Assembly (NCBI GenBank): GCA_900604495.1 | Contig: UWOR01000001.1 | Coordinates: 62,001-126,000, forward strand | DNA: 64,000 nucleotides | Source of the DNA: Desulfovibrio sp. Marseille-P6017 | GTDB lineage: Bacteria > Bacillota_A > Clostridia > Peptostreptococcales > Peptostreptococcaceae | Direction of reading: 5' to 3' | Shown here: one piece after another, positions 34,239 to 44,353 of the stretch | Position numbering within the stretch: position 1 is the first letter of the stretch | Layout of the letters: each line of letters starts with the position of its first letter | Position numbers and translations under genes: made by a program | Notes under the pieces: model-generated | Told to the model about the DNA's origin: nothing | Databases searched by the model: none | What the model saw: only the letters and a program-made list of their open reading frames with translations

Positions 34239-35024
34239 TTAGTTAGAATTTTTAACTTTTTTTAATTCAGGTATAAGTTTATCATTAAGTATCTTTATAT
34301 GAGTACCTTTCATACCTAACGATCTAGACTCTATAACTCCTGCACTTTCAAATTTTCTTAAGGCATTAACTATTACAGATCTAGTTATCCCAACTCTATC
34401 CGCTATTTTACTTGCTACAAGTAAACCTTCTTTTCCGTTTAATTCATCAAATATATGCTCTACAGCTTCTAACTCTGAGTAAGATAATGTTCCTATAGCC
34501 ATTTGAACTACAGCCTTCTTTCTCATCTCAATTTCTAATTCTTCACTTAGAGCTCTTAGTACTTCTAATCCTATTACAGTAGCACTATATTCAGATATAA
34601 CTAAATCATCATCCGTAAAATTATCATTATATCTTGATAGCACTAAAGTACCTAATCTTTGACCACTACCTAATATTGGAACTATAGTTGTATACTTTTC
34701 AAGTCTACCATGCTCATCTGGGAATAATTTAAGAACTTCTTCTCCTGTTAAGTTATCTAAAGTTTCATTTATCTTTAATAAACTTTTATTATATTCCTTA
34801 GGGAACATTTTTTGATTAGTATCTTCTTCTTCTACTACAGAACTATCAGCCTCATCATTAAGGTAAAGGCCTAATATTTTTCCTTTTGAACTTAATACGT
34901 ATACATTTGCATTAAGAACTTCTCCTAAAGATCCTGCTAGTAATTCAAAAGAAACACTACTTCCACCACTTGTTTGTAATGTTTTATTTATTCTTCTCGT
35001 TTTTTGTAATACTTCGCTCGCCAT
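34239..35024 (-). CDS. codY: GTP-sensing global regulator CodY
   Basis: A 261-residue protein: GAF domain (about 1-155) that binds branched-chain amino acids, and C-terminal winged helix (about 165-255) with [34 protein letters not shown]. CodY with GTP and isoleucine, leucine and valine represses nutrient-uptake, biosynthesis and, in pathogenic clostridia, toxin genes. It has a good promoter and its own terminator and lies downstream of topA. Confidence 0.97.
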   Translation of the reverse strand: MASEVLQKTRRINKTLQTSGGSSVSFELLAGSLGEVLNANVYVLSSKGKILGLYLNDEADSSVVEEEDTNQKMFPKEYNKSLLKINETLDNLTGEEVLKLFPDEHGRLEKYTTIVPILGSGQRLGTLVLSRYNDNFTDDDLVISEYSATVIGLEVLRALSEELEIEMRKKAVVQMAIGTLSYSELEAVEHIFDELNGKEGLLVASKIADRVGITRSVIVNALRKFESAGVIESRSLGMKGTHIKILNDKLIPELKKVKNSN

Positions 35025-35132
35025 TTACAATCATCTCCTCATGAAATATCGGCCTTAAATAACCTTTATTTATATCTTTTAAAATTTGTTTTATACAAAC
35101 AAATACTTAAATTCAAAATTTGTGCAATAAGA

Positions 35133-35161
35133 ATCTTATCATAAAATGAAAGGTTTTTCAA
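35133..35161 (-). promoter_or_regulatory. Promoter of codY
   Basis: Minus strand TTGAAA (35156-35161), 17-base spacer, TAAGAT (35133-35138). Confidence 0.7.
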
Positions 35162-35203
35162 TATAAAATATAATTAGACTTTTCATTCAACTTGTTCAAA
35201 TTT

Positions 35204-37279
35204 CTAACTTTTTTCTTCTACTTTTTTACATTCTTTATTAGAGCACACATTTTTTGTTTCTGATTTTGTAACTTTTTCAATCATATATGATCCACATTCC
35301 TTACAAAATTCACCTGTTGGTTTATTCCAAGATACAAAGTCACATTCAGGATAGTTTGAACATCCATAAAAGGCTTTACCTTTTTTAGATTTTCGAAGTA
35401 TTATATCTCCATCCTTACATTCAGGGCATTTAACACCAATTTTATTTACAAGTGGCTTCGTATTTTTGCATTCAGGATAATTTTTACAAGCCATAAACTT
35501 ACCAAATCTTCCATACTTTATAACCATATTAGATCCACACTGTTCACATATTTCATCTGTTTCTTCATCCATATTAACCTTTTCTACATTTGCTATAGCT
35601 GTCTCTATTGCTTCTTTTAAAGGTGCGTATACTTCAGCTACCACAGATTTCCACGCTGTATTTCCTTCTTCTATGTTATCTAGTTCATTTTCCATATGAG
35701 CTGTAAAATCAACATCTATGAATTTTTGGAAATTTTCTTCAAGTATATTTGTTACTATTATACCTAAATCAGTTGGATATAAACTTGTCCCTTGTTTTTC
35801 AACATAGCCTCTATTAAGTATAGTTGCAATTGTAGGAGCATAAGTACTCGGTCTACCAATTCCTAATTCTTCTAGGGTTTTAACTAAACTTGCCTCTGTA
35901 TATCTAGCAGGTGGTTGAGTGAAATGTTGATTTGGAAGAAACTCTTCTATATTTAATGTATCTTTTTCTTTTATAGCAGGAAGTATTTTATCTTCTCTTT
36001 CTGTAAAATTATAAATTTTTGTATATCCATCAAACTTCATTTTTGACCCTGTAGCTTTAAATATAAAATCTCCTACCTTACATTCAACATTTAAAACATC
36101 AAACACAGAATCCTCCATTTGACTAGCCACAAATCTTCTCCAAATTAAGTTGTATAATTTAAATTGATCTTTACTTAATGAAGACTTTATACTTTCTGGA
36201 GTTCTATAAACAGATGTCGGTCTAATTGCCTCATGAGCATCTTGAACCTTTTTCTTTTCTTTTCCTTGTTTTTTTTCATCTGTGGCATTTTTATAATACT
36301 TATCTCCTATTTCATCTAAAATATATTCTTTAGATTTTTGCTTAGCTTCATCAGATATTCTCTTTGAGTCTGTTCTAATATATGATATAAGACCTACTGT
36401 ACCTTCTCCCTCTACATCTATACCTTCATATAGTTCTTGAGCTATCATCATAGTTTTTTTAGTTGTAAATGATAACTTATTCGCAGCTTCTTGTTGAAGT
36501 ACACTTGTTGTAAAAGGCTTAGGAGCAGCCTTTTTTCTTGATTTAGACTCTATTTTTTCAACAATTAAATCTTTATTTTCTATTTCTTTTAAAATATTAT
36601 TTACAGATTCTTCATTTTCTAGTTCAAGCTTTTCATTCGCCTTACCGTAGAATTTAAATACTATGTCTTCACCATCGTGAGTTTTTGCATTTATATCTAT
36701 TGTCCAGTACTCCTTTGGTATAAAAGCTTTTATATCTTTTTCTCTATCACAAATTAATTTTGTTGTTACGGATTGAACTCTACCAGCGCTAAGACCTTTT
36801 CTTACTTTTTGCCAAAGTATTGGACTTATTTGGTATCCTAATAATCTATCAAGTACTCTTCTTGCTTGCTGAGCATCCACTATATTTAGATTTATACTTC
36901 TAGGATTTTTTATAGCTTTTTTTATAGCATCTTTAGTTATTTCATTAAACTCTATTCTGCAATCTTTATCTTCCTCTATATTTAATATATGAGCTAAGTG
37001 CCAAGATATAGCTTCTCCTTCTCTATCTGGGTCAGTCGCAAGATATACTTGTTTTGATTTTTTAGCTTCTTTCTTAAGCTCCTTGATAACATCGCCCTTA
37101 CCTCTTATATTTATATATTGAGGTTCAAAGTTATTTTCTATATCTACTCCTAATTTACTTTTAGGTAGATCTCTAACATGACCTACCGACGCCTTCACTG
37201 TATAATGACTCTTTCCTAAAAATTTCTCTATTGTTTTAGCTTTTGCTGGCGATTCCACGATGACTAATGTTTTTGCCAT
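35204..37279 (-). CDS. topA: DNA topoisomerase I
   Basis: About 691 residues. TOPRIM domain with VIVESPAKAKTIEKFLG and DPDREGEAISWHL, catalytic tyrosine in SYIRTDSKRIS (near residue 300), and three C-terminal zinc ribbons (CEQCGSN, CPECKDG, CKECGSY). It relaxes negative supercoils. Family proteins begin MAKTLVIVES, so the ATG at 37279 is used rather than an upstream GTG. Its start is 65 bases beyond the re-framed end of dprA, in the usual dprA-topA-codY order. Confidence 0.97.
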   Translation of the reverse strand: MAKTLVIVESPAKAKTIEKFLGKSHYTVKASVGHVRDLPKSKLGVDIENNFEPQYINIRGKGDVIKELKKEAKKSKQVYLATDPDREGEAISWHLAHILNIEEDKDCRIEFNEITKDAIKKAIKNPRSINLNIVDAQQARRVLDRLLGYQISPILWQKVRKGLSAGRVQSVTTKLICDREKDIKAFIPKEYWTIDINAKTHDGEDIVFKFYGKANEKLELENEESVNNILKEIENKDLIVEKIESKSRKKAAPKPFTTSVLQQEAANKLSFTTKKTMMIAQELYEGIDVEGEGTVGLISYIRTDSKRISDEAKQKSKEYILDEIGDKYYKNATDEKKQGKEKKKVQDAHEAIRPTSVYRTPESIKSSLSKDQFKLYNLIWRRFVASQMEDSVFDVLNVECKVGDFIFKATGSKMKFDGYTKIYNFTEREDKILPAIKEKDTLNIEEFLPNQHFTQPPARYTEASLVKTLEELGIGRPSTYAPTIATILNRGYVEKQGTSLYPTDLGIIVTNILEENFQKFIDVDFTAHMENELDNIEEGNTAWKSVVAEVYAPLKEAIETAIANVEKVNMDEETDEICEQCGSNMVIKYGRFGKFMACKNYPECKNTKPLVNKIGVKCPECKDGDIILRKSKKGKAFYGCSNYPECDFVSWNKPTGEFCKECGSYMIEKVTKSETKNVCSNKECKKVEEKS

Positions 37280-37344
37280 TTTAAAGCACACACCCCCACT
37301 ATCTATCTTATTTATACATTTAAACTGTATGTATTGTTATTTCC

Positions 37345-38411
37345 TTATATTACAATGTCTCGTAATGTTAATTCGTTTAAAACTGTATTTACATATTTTA
37401 TTTCCATACCAGTATAATCACAAATCTCATCAATTTGCAAGCCACCATTATTTTTTATAGCGTCAATTATGATAACACTTTCCTCGCTTAACCCTATATT
37501 ATCATAATTTTCACCAAATTCATTTTTTTAATACAACTTATATTATATTCACTTATTATGTCTTCTAAGCCTTCTACTAATTTAGCACCTTCTTTAATTA
37601 TCTTATGACATCCTCTACTCATCTCAGAGTTAATATTTCCAGGAACTGCAAACACATTTCTACCTTGTTCTAAAGCAAATTCTGTGGTTATCAAAGCTCC
37701 GCTCTTTTGTGCCGCCTCAACTACAATAACTCCTTTGCTTAATCCGCTTATAATTCTATTTCTGCTAGAAAAATTTGATGGTATTACAGCAGAATCAACA
37801 TTATACTCAGATAAAACGAGTCCACCATCTTCTATAATTTTATTGGCTAAATTTATATTTTGTTTTGGTAAAGGATTATCAACTGAAGATCCTAAAACTG
37901 CAATAGTATTTCCTTTTCCATTAATACAGCCCATGTGAGAATAAGAGTCTATTCCTATAGCTAGACCGCTAATTATATTTATACCTAAGTCTGATAATTG
38001 TTTACTTATATTTTTCGCACAGCTAATACCATATCTAGTAGGTTTTCTTGATCCAACCATAGCTAGATTCAAATTATTATTTAAAATATCTAAATTCCCC
38101 TTATAAAAAATTAGTAATGGTGGATTATAAATATTTTTTAAATCATATGGATATTTATTATCATCTATACAAATATACTTAACATTTCTTCTATATAATA
38201 TTTCTTTTATTTTTTCTAAATATGAATTGCTTTTATATTTTACTATATTTTCCTTAATATTTAAATTTATATTTTTTAAAGTATATATTTCTTTATCCGA
38301 AAAGTCCATCAAATTTTCTACATTTCCAATTTCATCTTTTATTTTTTCTATAGTTTTTGTACTTATTCCACTTATAGATTTTAGCCATAAATATGCATCT
38401 CTTCTTTCCAC
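37345..38411 (-). pseudogene. dprA: DNA-processing protein DprA, frameshifted near its 3' end
   Basis: The main frame (37494-38411) gives 305 residues: SAM-like helical start and the Rossmann DprA domain (about 90-290) with MVGSRKPTRYG, SGLAIGIDSYSH, SRNRIISGLS and GALITTEFALEQGR. It then ends after an odd CIKKMNLVKIMII tail. In the next frame, from an A7 tract at 37523-37529, a clear continuation runs to a TAA at 37345-37347: NEFGENYDNIGLSEESV, then a winged-helix-like part with QIDEICDYTGMEIKYV and LNELTLRD. That is the family's C-terminal domain. Joined, it would be about 354 residues, normal for DprA. DprA loads RecA on incoming DNA. Could be a mutation, slippage at A7 or a sequencing error. 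Confidence 0.85.
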
Positions 38412-38420
38412 ATTACACCT

Positions 38421-39944
38421 CTATCCAAAATACGTATAGTATGCTTTTCTGTATGAAAAAGCTTCATTTATATGGCTTGAATTTATAATTAAAGATTCAT
38501 CTAAATCCGCTATAGTCCTAGCCATCTTTAATAATTTTGTATAACTTCTATTGCTTAGTTTATATCTATTAAATATTAATCTGATTACATTAATAGCATC
38601 ATTATCCATTTCACAATATTGATCTATTTTTGATGACTTTATTTCATTATTAGTTTTTATAATATCATTTTTAAATCTTTTATATTGTATCTTTCTTGCA
38701 TTCTCAACTCTCTTTTTTATATCACTTGAAGATTCTGATTTTTTACATGTTTTTAAATCGTCAAAAGAAACTTGATTAACTTCTACAAACATATCAAATC
38801 TATCTAATAATGGACCCGATATTTTATTTTTATATCTATTAACTTCATATTGCTTACAATTACATTCTTTATCAGACATATAATACCCACAGGGACATGG
38901 GTTCATTGCACCGATTAAAAGTAAGTTACATGGATAACTTACACTATATTTTACTCTAGATATATTTATATATTTATCTTCTATTGGCTGTCTTAATGTT
39001 TCTAGTATTCTTCTATCAAATTCAGCTATTTCATCTAAGAATAATACACCTCTATGAGATAATACTACTTCTCCAGGTTTAGGATTATTCCCTCCGCCTA
39101 TTAAAGATTGTTTGGTTGAAGTATGGTGAGGTGATCTAAATGGTCTTTCTTTTACAATTCCAATCTCTTTATCTATAAGTCCTGCTACACTATAAATTTT
39201 ACTAACTTCTAAAATTTCATCTTTATCTATTTCTGGTAATATTGTCCTTATCCTTTTTGCTATCATAGTTTTTCCGGAACCAGGAGGACCAACCATTAGC
39301 AAATTATGATTTCCTGCCGCTGCAATTTCAGCTCCTCTGTTTACAAAGTAGTTTCCTTTTACATCTTTAAAATCTTCATCATACTTAATATCTTCACTGT
39401 TTATATAATCTAATTTATTATTAATAATTGTCATATTGTTATTTAAATAATCTATACATTCATTTAACGTTTTTATAGGTATTATATCTATTCCATCTAC
39501 AAATATGCTTTCTCTAAAGTTTTCAACTGGTATAAATACTCTTTTTATTTTGCACTCTTTCGCTCCTATAATTATCGGCAATATACCTCTAACCCTTCGT
39601 AAATTACCATCTAATGACAACTCTCCTATAAACATACTTTCTATTAAGTATTCATCACTCTTTTTTATACAATTTCTAAGTAAGCCTATACATATAGATA
39701 AATCTAAAAATGAACCTTCTTTTTTCATATCAGCAGGAGATAAATTAACTACTATCCTAGAGTTAGGAAACTTATATCCACTGTTTATAATTGCAGATTT
39801 TACTCTTTCTCTTGATTCTCTAATTTCTGTGCTTGGTAATCCAACAATATTGAAACATGGTATTCCATTTGTTATATCAACCTCTACTTTTGTTAAAAAA
39901 CTTTCTATGCCAATAATATTACTTGAATTAATTATACTTAGCAT
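38421..39944 (-). CDS. comM: ComM/YifB-family Mg-chelatase-like AAA ATPase
   Basis: About 507 residues. N-terminal Lon-like fold (to about 170) and AAA+ module with Walker A MVGPPGSGKTMIAKR (near residue 215), SPHHTSTKQSLIGGG, LFLDEIAEF and the zinc-type NPCPCGYY. ComM is a helicase that extends recombination tracts in natural transformation. ATG 39944 with AGGAAGT is preferred over the ORF's far upstream start. Between yraN and dprA in the usual order; frame intact. Confidence 0.93.
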   Translation of the reverse strand: MLSIINSSNIIGIESFLTKVEVDITNGIPCFNIVGLPSTEIRESRERVKSAIINSGYKFPNSRIVVNLSPADMKKEGSFLDLSICIGLLRNCIKKSDEYLIESMFIGELSLDGNLRRVRGILPIIIGAKECKIKRVFIPVENFRESIFVDGIDIIPIKTLNECIDYLNNNMTIINNKLDYINSEDIKYDEDFKDVKGNYFVNRGAEIAAAGNHNLLMVGPPGSGKTMIAKRIRTILPEIDKDEILEVSKIYSVAGLIDKEIGIVKERPFRSPHHTSTKQSLIGGGNNPKPGEVVLSHRGVLFLDEIAEFDRRILETLRQPIEDKYINISRVKYSVSYPCNLLLIGAMNPCPCGYYMSDKECNCKQYEVNRYKNKISGPLLDRFDMFVEVNQVSFDDLKTCKKSESSSDIKKRVENARKIQYKRFKNDIIKTNNEIKSSKIDQYCEMDNDAINVIRLIFNRYKLSNRSYTKLLKMARTIADLDESLIINSSHINEAFSYRKAYYTYFG

Positions 39945-39957
39945 TTTACTTCCTTTC

Positions 39958-40302
39958 CTAAAAGGCATTTATTATATGATTAATTTTATTTTCATTAAAG
40001 TAAACTTCTATAACATCAAATCTGATTGGAATATCGTATAATTTATTTATAAAAATATAGTACCTTGCTACATTAGATATCTTTCTAATCTTTTTTATAT
40101 TAACAGACTCCGACGGATAACCATACTTTATGCTAGACCTTGACTTAACTTCTATAAAAACTAATTCATTATCAATATTCGCTATAATATCTATCTCTCC
40201 ACTTTTTATCTTATAATTTTTTTCTATTACCCGGGCTCCATTTTTTAAAAGATAAGTTAATGCTATATTTTCCCCCAAATCACCTTTTTCTTTATTATTC
40301 AT
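39958..40302 (-). CDS. YraN family (UPF0102) nuclease-fold protein
   Basis: A 114-residue protein with the restriction-endonuclease-like core: GENIALTYLLKNGARVIEKNY, then SGEIDIIANIDNELVFIEVKSRS, where the Glu, Asp and ExK residues would form the metal site. The family is thought to handle Holliday junctions or damaged DNA but its role is open. It is next to comM and dprA, as in most Firmicutes. Confidence 0.9.
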   Translation of the reverse strand: MNNKEKGDLGENIALTYLLKNGARVIEKNYKIKSGEIDIIANIDNELVFIEVKSRSSIKYGYPSESVNIKKIRKISNVARYYIFINKLYDIPIRFDVIEVYFNENKINHIINAF

Positions 40303-40443
40303 ATTTTACTCCTATCTTTAATTTTTTGTAATTATTGTCAATAGAAACTATAAGTATACAAATTTTATGTTTTTGTTGAAATTTTCTTTATTTTATATAC
40401 TATTTATATCAGGGGATAAAATTTTAAAAGGGGGATAATTTTG

Positions 40444-41700
40444 ATGAATAGGAAAATTGATTTATATCGGGGGATAAAGTTAATTATACTAACAATTTCA
40501 ATTTCATTATGTCTATTTTTATTTATAGGATGCTCTAGTAGTAAAGATAATGAAATAAGTTTACAATCTACAAATACAAAATCTAATACCAGTACATTTG
40601 AACAAACTAACTTAACACTTACTGCAGTTGGAGACGTTATGACTCATTCACCACAACTAAAAGCTCAATATGATTCTTCTACTAATACATATTCTTTTGA
40701 TAACAATTTTAAGTATATAAAAGAGTACATAGAAAGCTCTGATTTAAGTATTGCTAACTTAGAAACAACATTAGCTGGAGATAGTATAGGTTATAGTTCT
40801 TATCCAACATTTAATACTCCAGATGCTTTAGCTGATGCTCTAAAAAATACTGGTTTTGATATAATATCAACAATAAATAATCATACTTTTGATAAAGGTA
40901 CATTGGGATTTGAAAGAACACTTAAAGTTTTAAAAGATTTAGGATTTGATACAGTTGGTACTCGAAGTAACGTTGATGATAATGACTATATTATAAAAGA
41001 AGTTAATGGTATAAAATTAGGAATAACATCTTATTCCTATGGAGATATAAAAAACTCAAATAAATATCTAAATGGTATACAAATATCAGAAGATTGCAAA
41101 GATAAGGCCAATGTATTTAGCTCTACAAATGTAGAAAGTGCTTTTAATACTATCAATTCTACTTTATCTAAATTAGAAAATACTGATATGCAAATAGTTA
41201 TACTACATTGGGGAAATGAGTATCAAAGAACACCTAGTGATTTTCAATCCAAACTTGCTCAAATGCTATGTGATGAAGGTGTTGATATAATAATAGGTTC
41301 CCATCCTCATGTTGTTCAGCCTGTTGATACACTAAAATCTTCAGATGGAGATAATGATACTTTAGTTCTTTACTCTTTAGGAAATTTAATTAGTAATCAA
41401 AGAAGAGAATTTTTAGGCTCATCTTATACGGAAGATGGGTTAATGGTAACGATAGATATAACTAAAGATAGCATAGATGAAGAAGCTTATGTAAGTAAGG
41501 TTACTTGTATACCTACTTGGGTTAATAAATATACATCAGGTTCTAAATTAGTTTATGAAGTAATTCCTATAGAAGATGAAGTAACTTTAAATACAATGGA
41601 AAATTTATCTCAAAATAAAGTAGAAGAATCTTATAATAATACATCTTCTTTAGTAAATACTTCTGACATAATACATATTGTCAAAAATCCTTTTGAATAA
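40444..41700 (+). CDS. CapA-family lipoprotein (metallophosphatase fold)
   Basis: A 418-residue lipoprotein on the plus strand. Signal helix ends in the lipobox LFIGC (Cys near residue 30). The CapA/PGA-synthesis fold is shown by LTAVGDVMTHSP, IANLETTLAGD, STINNHTFDKGTLGF, ILHWGNEYQ and IGSHPHVVQP, the metal-binding set of a calcineurin-like enzyme. Members help make poly-gamma-glutamate capsule or act on envelope glycans. No other capsule genes are near. A Ser/Asn-rich stretch follows the lipobox. The ATG at 40444 has GGGGG 9 bases before it. Confidence 0.88.
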   Translation: MNRKIDLYRGIKLIILTISISLCLFLFIGCSSSKDNEISLQSTNTKSNTSTFEQTNLTLTAVGDVMTHSPQLKAQYDSSTNTYSFDNNFKYIKEYIESSDLSIANLETTLAGDSIGYSSYPTFNTPDALADALKNTGFDIISTINNHTFDKGTLGFERTLKVLKDLGFDTVGTRSNVDDNDYIIKEVNGIKLGITSYSYGDIKNSNKYLNGIQISEDCKDKANVFSSTNVESAFNTINSTLSKLENTDMQIVILHWGNEYQRTPSDFQSKLAQMLCDEGVDIIIGSHPHVVQPVDTLKSSDGDNDTLVLYSLGNLISNQRREFLGSSYTEDGLMVTIDITKDSIDEEAYVSKVTCIPTWVNKYTSGSKLVYEVIPIEDEVTLNTMENLSQNKVEESYNNTSSLVNTSDIIHIVKNPFE

Positions 41701-41701
41701 A

Positions 41702-41744
41702 AATAATCCCTATAGACAAATAACCTTGTTCTATAGGGATTATT
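41702..41744. terminator. Bidirectional terminator between capA-like and alcohol dehydrogenase genes
   Basis: 15 bp stem AATAATCCCTATAGA / TCTATAGGGATTATT with a 13-base loop. It serves both converging genes. Confidence 0.85.
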
Positions 41745-41762
41745 TTGTATTAATAGTTTATA

Positions 41763-42881
41763 CTACCTTAAACTAATATACATTTCTAAAAGCATATCAT
41801 CTGTAATTTCAACTGGATTATTGTATAAATTAGGATGATTACTTTTCTTGACTAGTTCATCAATTTGATCATCTAAAAGATTAAGATACTTTAAATCTCT
41901 CAAAAGACCTATTTTCTTTTTTAATTCATATATTGCATCTGCCATATGAAAACTATCATTAAATCCAAGCTTAGTTGCAAATTTATCTAGCCTTCCATTG
42001 TCATTTTTTCCATTTATTCTTGTAAAATAATCTAAAGTTAATCCACAAGCTTCTCCATGAGGTATATTGTATATATTAGTTAAAGGAAATGAACAAGCAT
42101 GAGATGATGTAGTTTTTGGTATAGAAAATGCTAATCCAGCTATTAACGATGCCTCAGACATCTTTTCACGAGCTATTAAATCCTTAGGATTTTCACATGC
42201 TCTTGGTAGGTATTCAAATACAAGTTCACATGCGTGTAATGCTAATGCATCGCATATTGGTTGATGATTTTTACTCCAAAATCCTTCTAATGCATGACTT
42301 AATACATCAATTCCTGTTGATGCAGTTATATTAGATGGAACAGTATATGTTAACTCTGGATCTATTATTGCAACTTCCGGATAAAATCCATTTGATGCTA
42401 TAGGAGCCTTTTTACCTAATTTTTCATCTGTTATAACAGAAACACAAGTTACTTCCGATCCTGTTCCTGAAGTTGTCGGTATTGCAAATAATGGAATATG
42501 TTCTTTTGGTACCTCAATTCCTGTGCCATGATATTTTGCTATAGAATCATTAGTTAAACATATTGTAGCTGATGCTTTCGCACAATCTATAACACTACCT
42601 CCTCCTAATGCTACTATAAACTCAATATTCTTATCTTTTATTAGTTCTGCACATTCATCTACATTTTCAATAGTAGGATTTGGTTGTATATTCGAAAAGA
42701 TATCTATTATTAACCCTTCACATTCTTCTATTATATTTGATGCTGTATTATTTTTTACTAAAAATTTACTACTCACCAATAATCCATTTTTATATCCTCT
42801 ATCTTTAATCAATGTTTTTAGATTTTTAATCTTACCATTCCCAAATTCAATTTCTACCGGCTGAGTATATTTCCAATTCAT
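41763..42881 (-). CDS. Iron-containing alcohol dehydrogenase
   Basis: A 372-residue enzyme of the iron alcohol dehydrogenase family. NAD(P) motif ALGGGSVIDCAKA (near residue 92), then TSGTGSEVT, and iron ligands in GIDVLSHALEGFWS (near 190-200) and IPHGEACGL (near 270). Family members reduce aldehydes, including phosphonoacetaldehyde in some cases; the N-terminus (WKYTQPVEIEFGNG) is like that subgroup, but I would not name the substrate. No partner genes of phosphonate use are seen. Confidence 0.88.
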   Translation of the reverse strand: MNWKYTQPVEIEFGNGKIKNLKTLIKDRGYKNGLLVSSKFLVKNNTASNIIEECEGLIIDIFSNIQPNPTIENVDECAELIKDKNIEFIVALGGGSVIDCAKASATICLTNDSIAKYHGTGIEVPKEHIPLFAIPTTSGTGSEVTCVSVITDEKLGKKAPIASNGFYPEVAIIDPELTYTVPSNITASTGIDVLSHALEGFWSKNHQPICDALALHACELVFEYLPRACENPKDLIAREKMSEASLIAGLAFSIPKTTSSHACSFPLTNIYNIPHGEACGLTLDYFTRINGKNDNGRLDKFATKLGFNDSFHMADAIYELKKKIGLLRDLKYLNLLDDQIDELVKKSNHPNLYNNPVEITDDMLLEMYISLR

Positions 42882-43283
42882 TTATTTTCCTCCTAATTGC
42901 TTAGTTGTTAAGTTTAATTATAATATTTCTACTATCTTTATTTAGATGATATCATATTTTATTATCTATTAATATTTTACATATGCAATACCTGCTAGGC
43001 AAGCTAATATATATCCCATCATCCAGATATCTTAATGTCTCAAAACTATATTCCTTTAGCTTTTTCTATTGATATTTCTAATAGTCCATTTTTTGATCAA
43101 GAGTGCATAACGTACTTTCTATCAAATTCTTATATTATTTTCCCGTTTAAATTTTCCACACTTATTATACTTATATACTTCTACATATATAAAAAAGACG
43201 CATACATTCCCTAAATAAATGTAGACGTCTTTATCTTATACATTATCATATGTTGTGTTTCTTAGAATGAATAGTATATAAGT
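42882..43283. other. 402-base gap with possible gene remnant
   Basis: No intact gene. A minus-strand stretch at 43049-43096 reads SKNGLLEISIEKAKGI, like the FtsZ segment PLLETSI.GAKGI, and another at 42978-43037 reads as a hydrophobic tail (DIWMMGYILACLAGIAYVKY). Stops separate them. They may be relics of old genes or chance. The terminator of the FMN oxidase gene lies at its right end. Confidence 0.4.
43194..43232 (-). terminator. Terminator of the FMN hydroxy-acid oxidase gene
   Basis: Stem AAAGACG-TACATT / AATGTA-CGTCTTT with a small internal loop and T6 on the minus strand. Confidence 0.75.
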
Positions 43284-44303
43284 TTAATCTTTATATATAA
43301 CCTTAGAATCAATATCTTTTATATTCTTACATCCTGTTAATATCATAGTAGATTCTAATTCACTTTTTATCTTACTTATATAAGATATTACACCTTCTTT
43401 TCCATCACCAAAAGATGCAGTTACAAAAGGTCTTCCTATTAGGACAGCATCTGCACCTAGACCTATCATTTTTAAAACATCAACACCAGTTCTAATTCCT
43501 CCATCAGCCAAAATAGTTACTTTTCCTTTTACAGCTTTAGCTATCTTAGGTAATACTTCTGCTACCCCTGGAGTGCAATCTAATACTCTACCACCATGAT
43601 TAGATATAACTATAGCATCTACACCTGCTTCTACAGCCATAATAGCATCTTCTTCTGTCATAATTCCTTTTAATATAAATGGTAGTTCTGTAGATGCTTT
43701 TAATTCTTTTATGTCTTCTAATGATTTCGCTACAACAGTTTTTCCATGCATAGATAAAGTAACTAGTCCACAAGCATCTATATCTACACCAACAGCAAAT
43801 GCTCCAGCTTCTTCAGCTAATTTTATTTTTCTTTTTATATCTTTATTTTCCCATGGTTTTATAAATACAATCCCATTTCCATTATTTTCAGATAAAACTT
43901 CAAGATTATCCATTAAGAAAGAATCAACAGCTGTATCACCTACCATAGCGAAAACTCCACTATCTATACATCCTTCTACTACAGGAGTTATATATTCCTT
44001 TTCAGTAAGTTTACCACCCATGTTTAAAGTAGTTCCAGTTATTGGAGCTGCAAATATCGGAGAGGTCATAGTTTTTCCAAATAATTCAATAGAAGTATCT
44101 GGGTTTGTTACATTATGTATCACTCTCATATTTATTTTTACATTTTCTAAACTCTTAAAATTTTCTATAAAAGAAGATCCACTTCCTTTTCCGCCCATAC
44201 CTGGTACTTCACCAGCACAAGCCACTCCGTTACATGCTTTACATACCTTACAACTTCCATTTAGATTTTCTCTAGCATTTTTTAACATTTCTTTATAATC
44301 CAT
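43284..44303 (-). CDS. FMN-dependent alpha-hydroxy-acid oxidoreductase
   Basis: About 339 residues with the TIM barrel of lactate/glycolate oxidase-type enzymes: SPIFAAPITGTTLN, FIKPWENKD, ISNHGGRVLDCTPG (catalytic His-Gly-Gly-Arg near residue 235) and ILADGGIRTGVDVLKMIGLGADAV with IGRPF. The N-terminus has a cysteine group CKVCKACNGVACAGEVPG, common to clostridial members and absent from aerobic ones; it might hold an iron-sulfur cluster. Likely an anaerobic 2-hydroxy-acid dehydrogenase. Three ATGs are in a row; 44303 has GGGGG 7 bases before it. Confidence 0.88.
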   Translation of the reverse strand: MDYKEMLKNARENLNGSCKVCKACNGVACAGEVPGMGGKGSGSSFIENFKSLENVKINMRVIHNVTNPDTSIELFGKTMTSPIFAAPITGTTLNMGGKLTEKEYITPVVEGCIDSGVFAMVGDTAVDSFLMDNLEVLSENNGNGIVFIKPWENKDIKRKIKLAEEAGAFAVGVDIDACGLVTLSMHGKTVVAKSLEDIKELKASTELPFILKGIMTEEDAIMAVEAGVDAIVISNHGGRVLDCTPGVAEVLPKIAKAVKGKVTILADGGIRTGVDVLKMIGLGADAVLIGRPFVTASFGDGKEGVISYISKIKSELESTMILTGCKNIKDIDSKVIYKD

Positions 44304-44353
44304 CATCATTCCCCCAAATTATTTAAATCTACTAAAATACATTTTCTAATATA

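Noticed and set aside
36200..36300. Frameshift in topA or other genes with A-rich tracts
   Set aside because: All family motifs stay in one frame from start to end, so there is no break.
37523..37529. Classic programmed -1 frameshift site in dprA
   Set aside because: The heptamer in frame is T-AAA-AAA-A, not a proper X-XXY-YYZ site, and no downstream pseudoknot was apparent. Slippage on the A tract remains possible.
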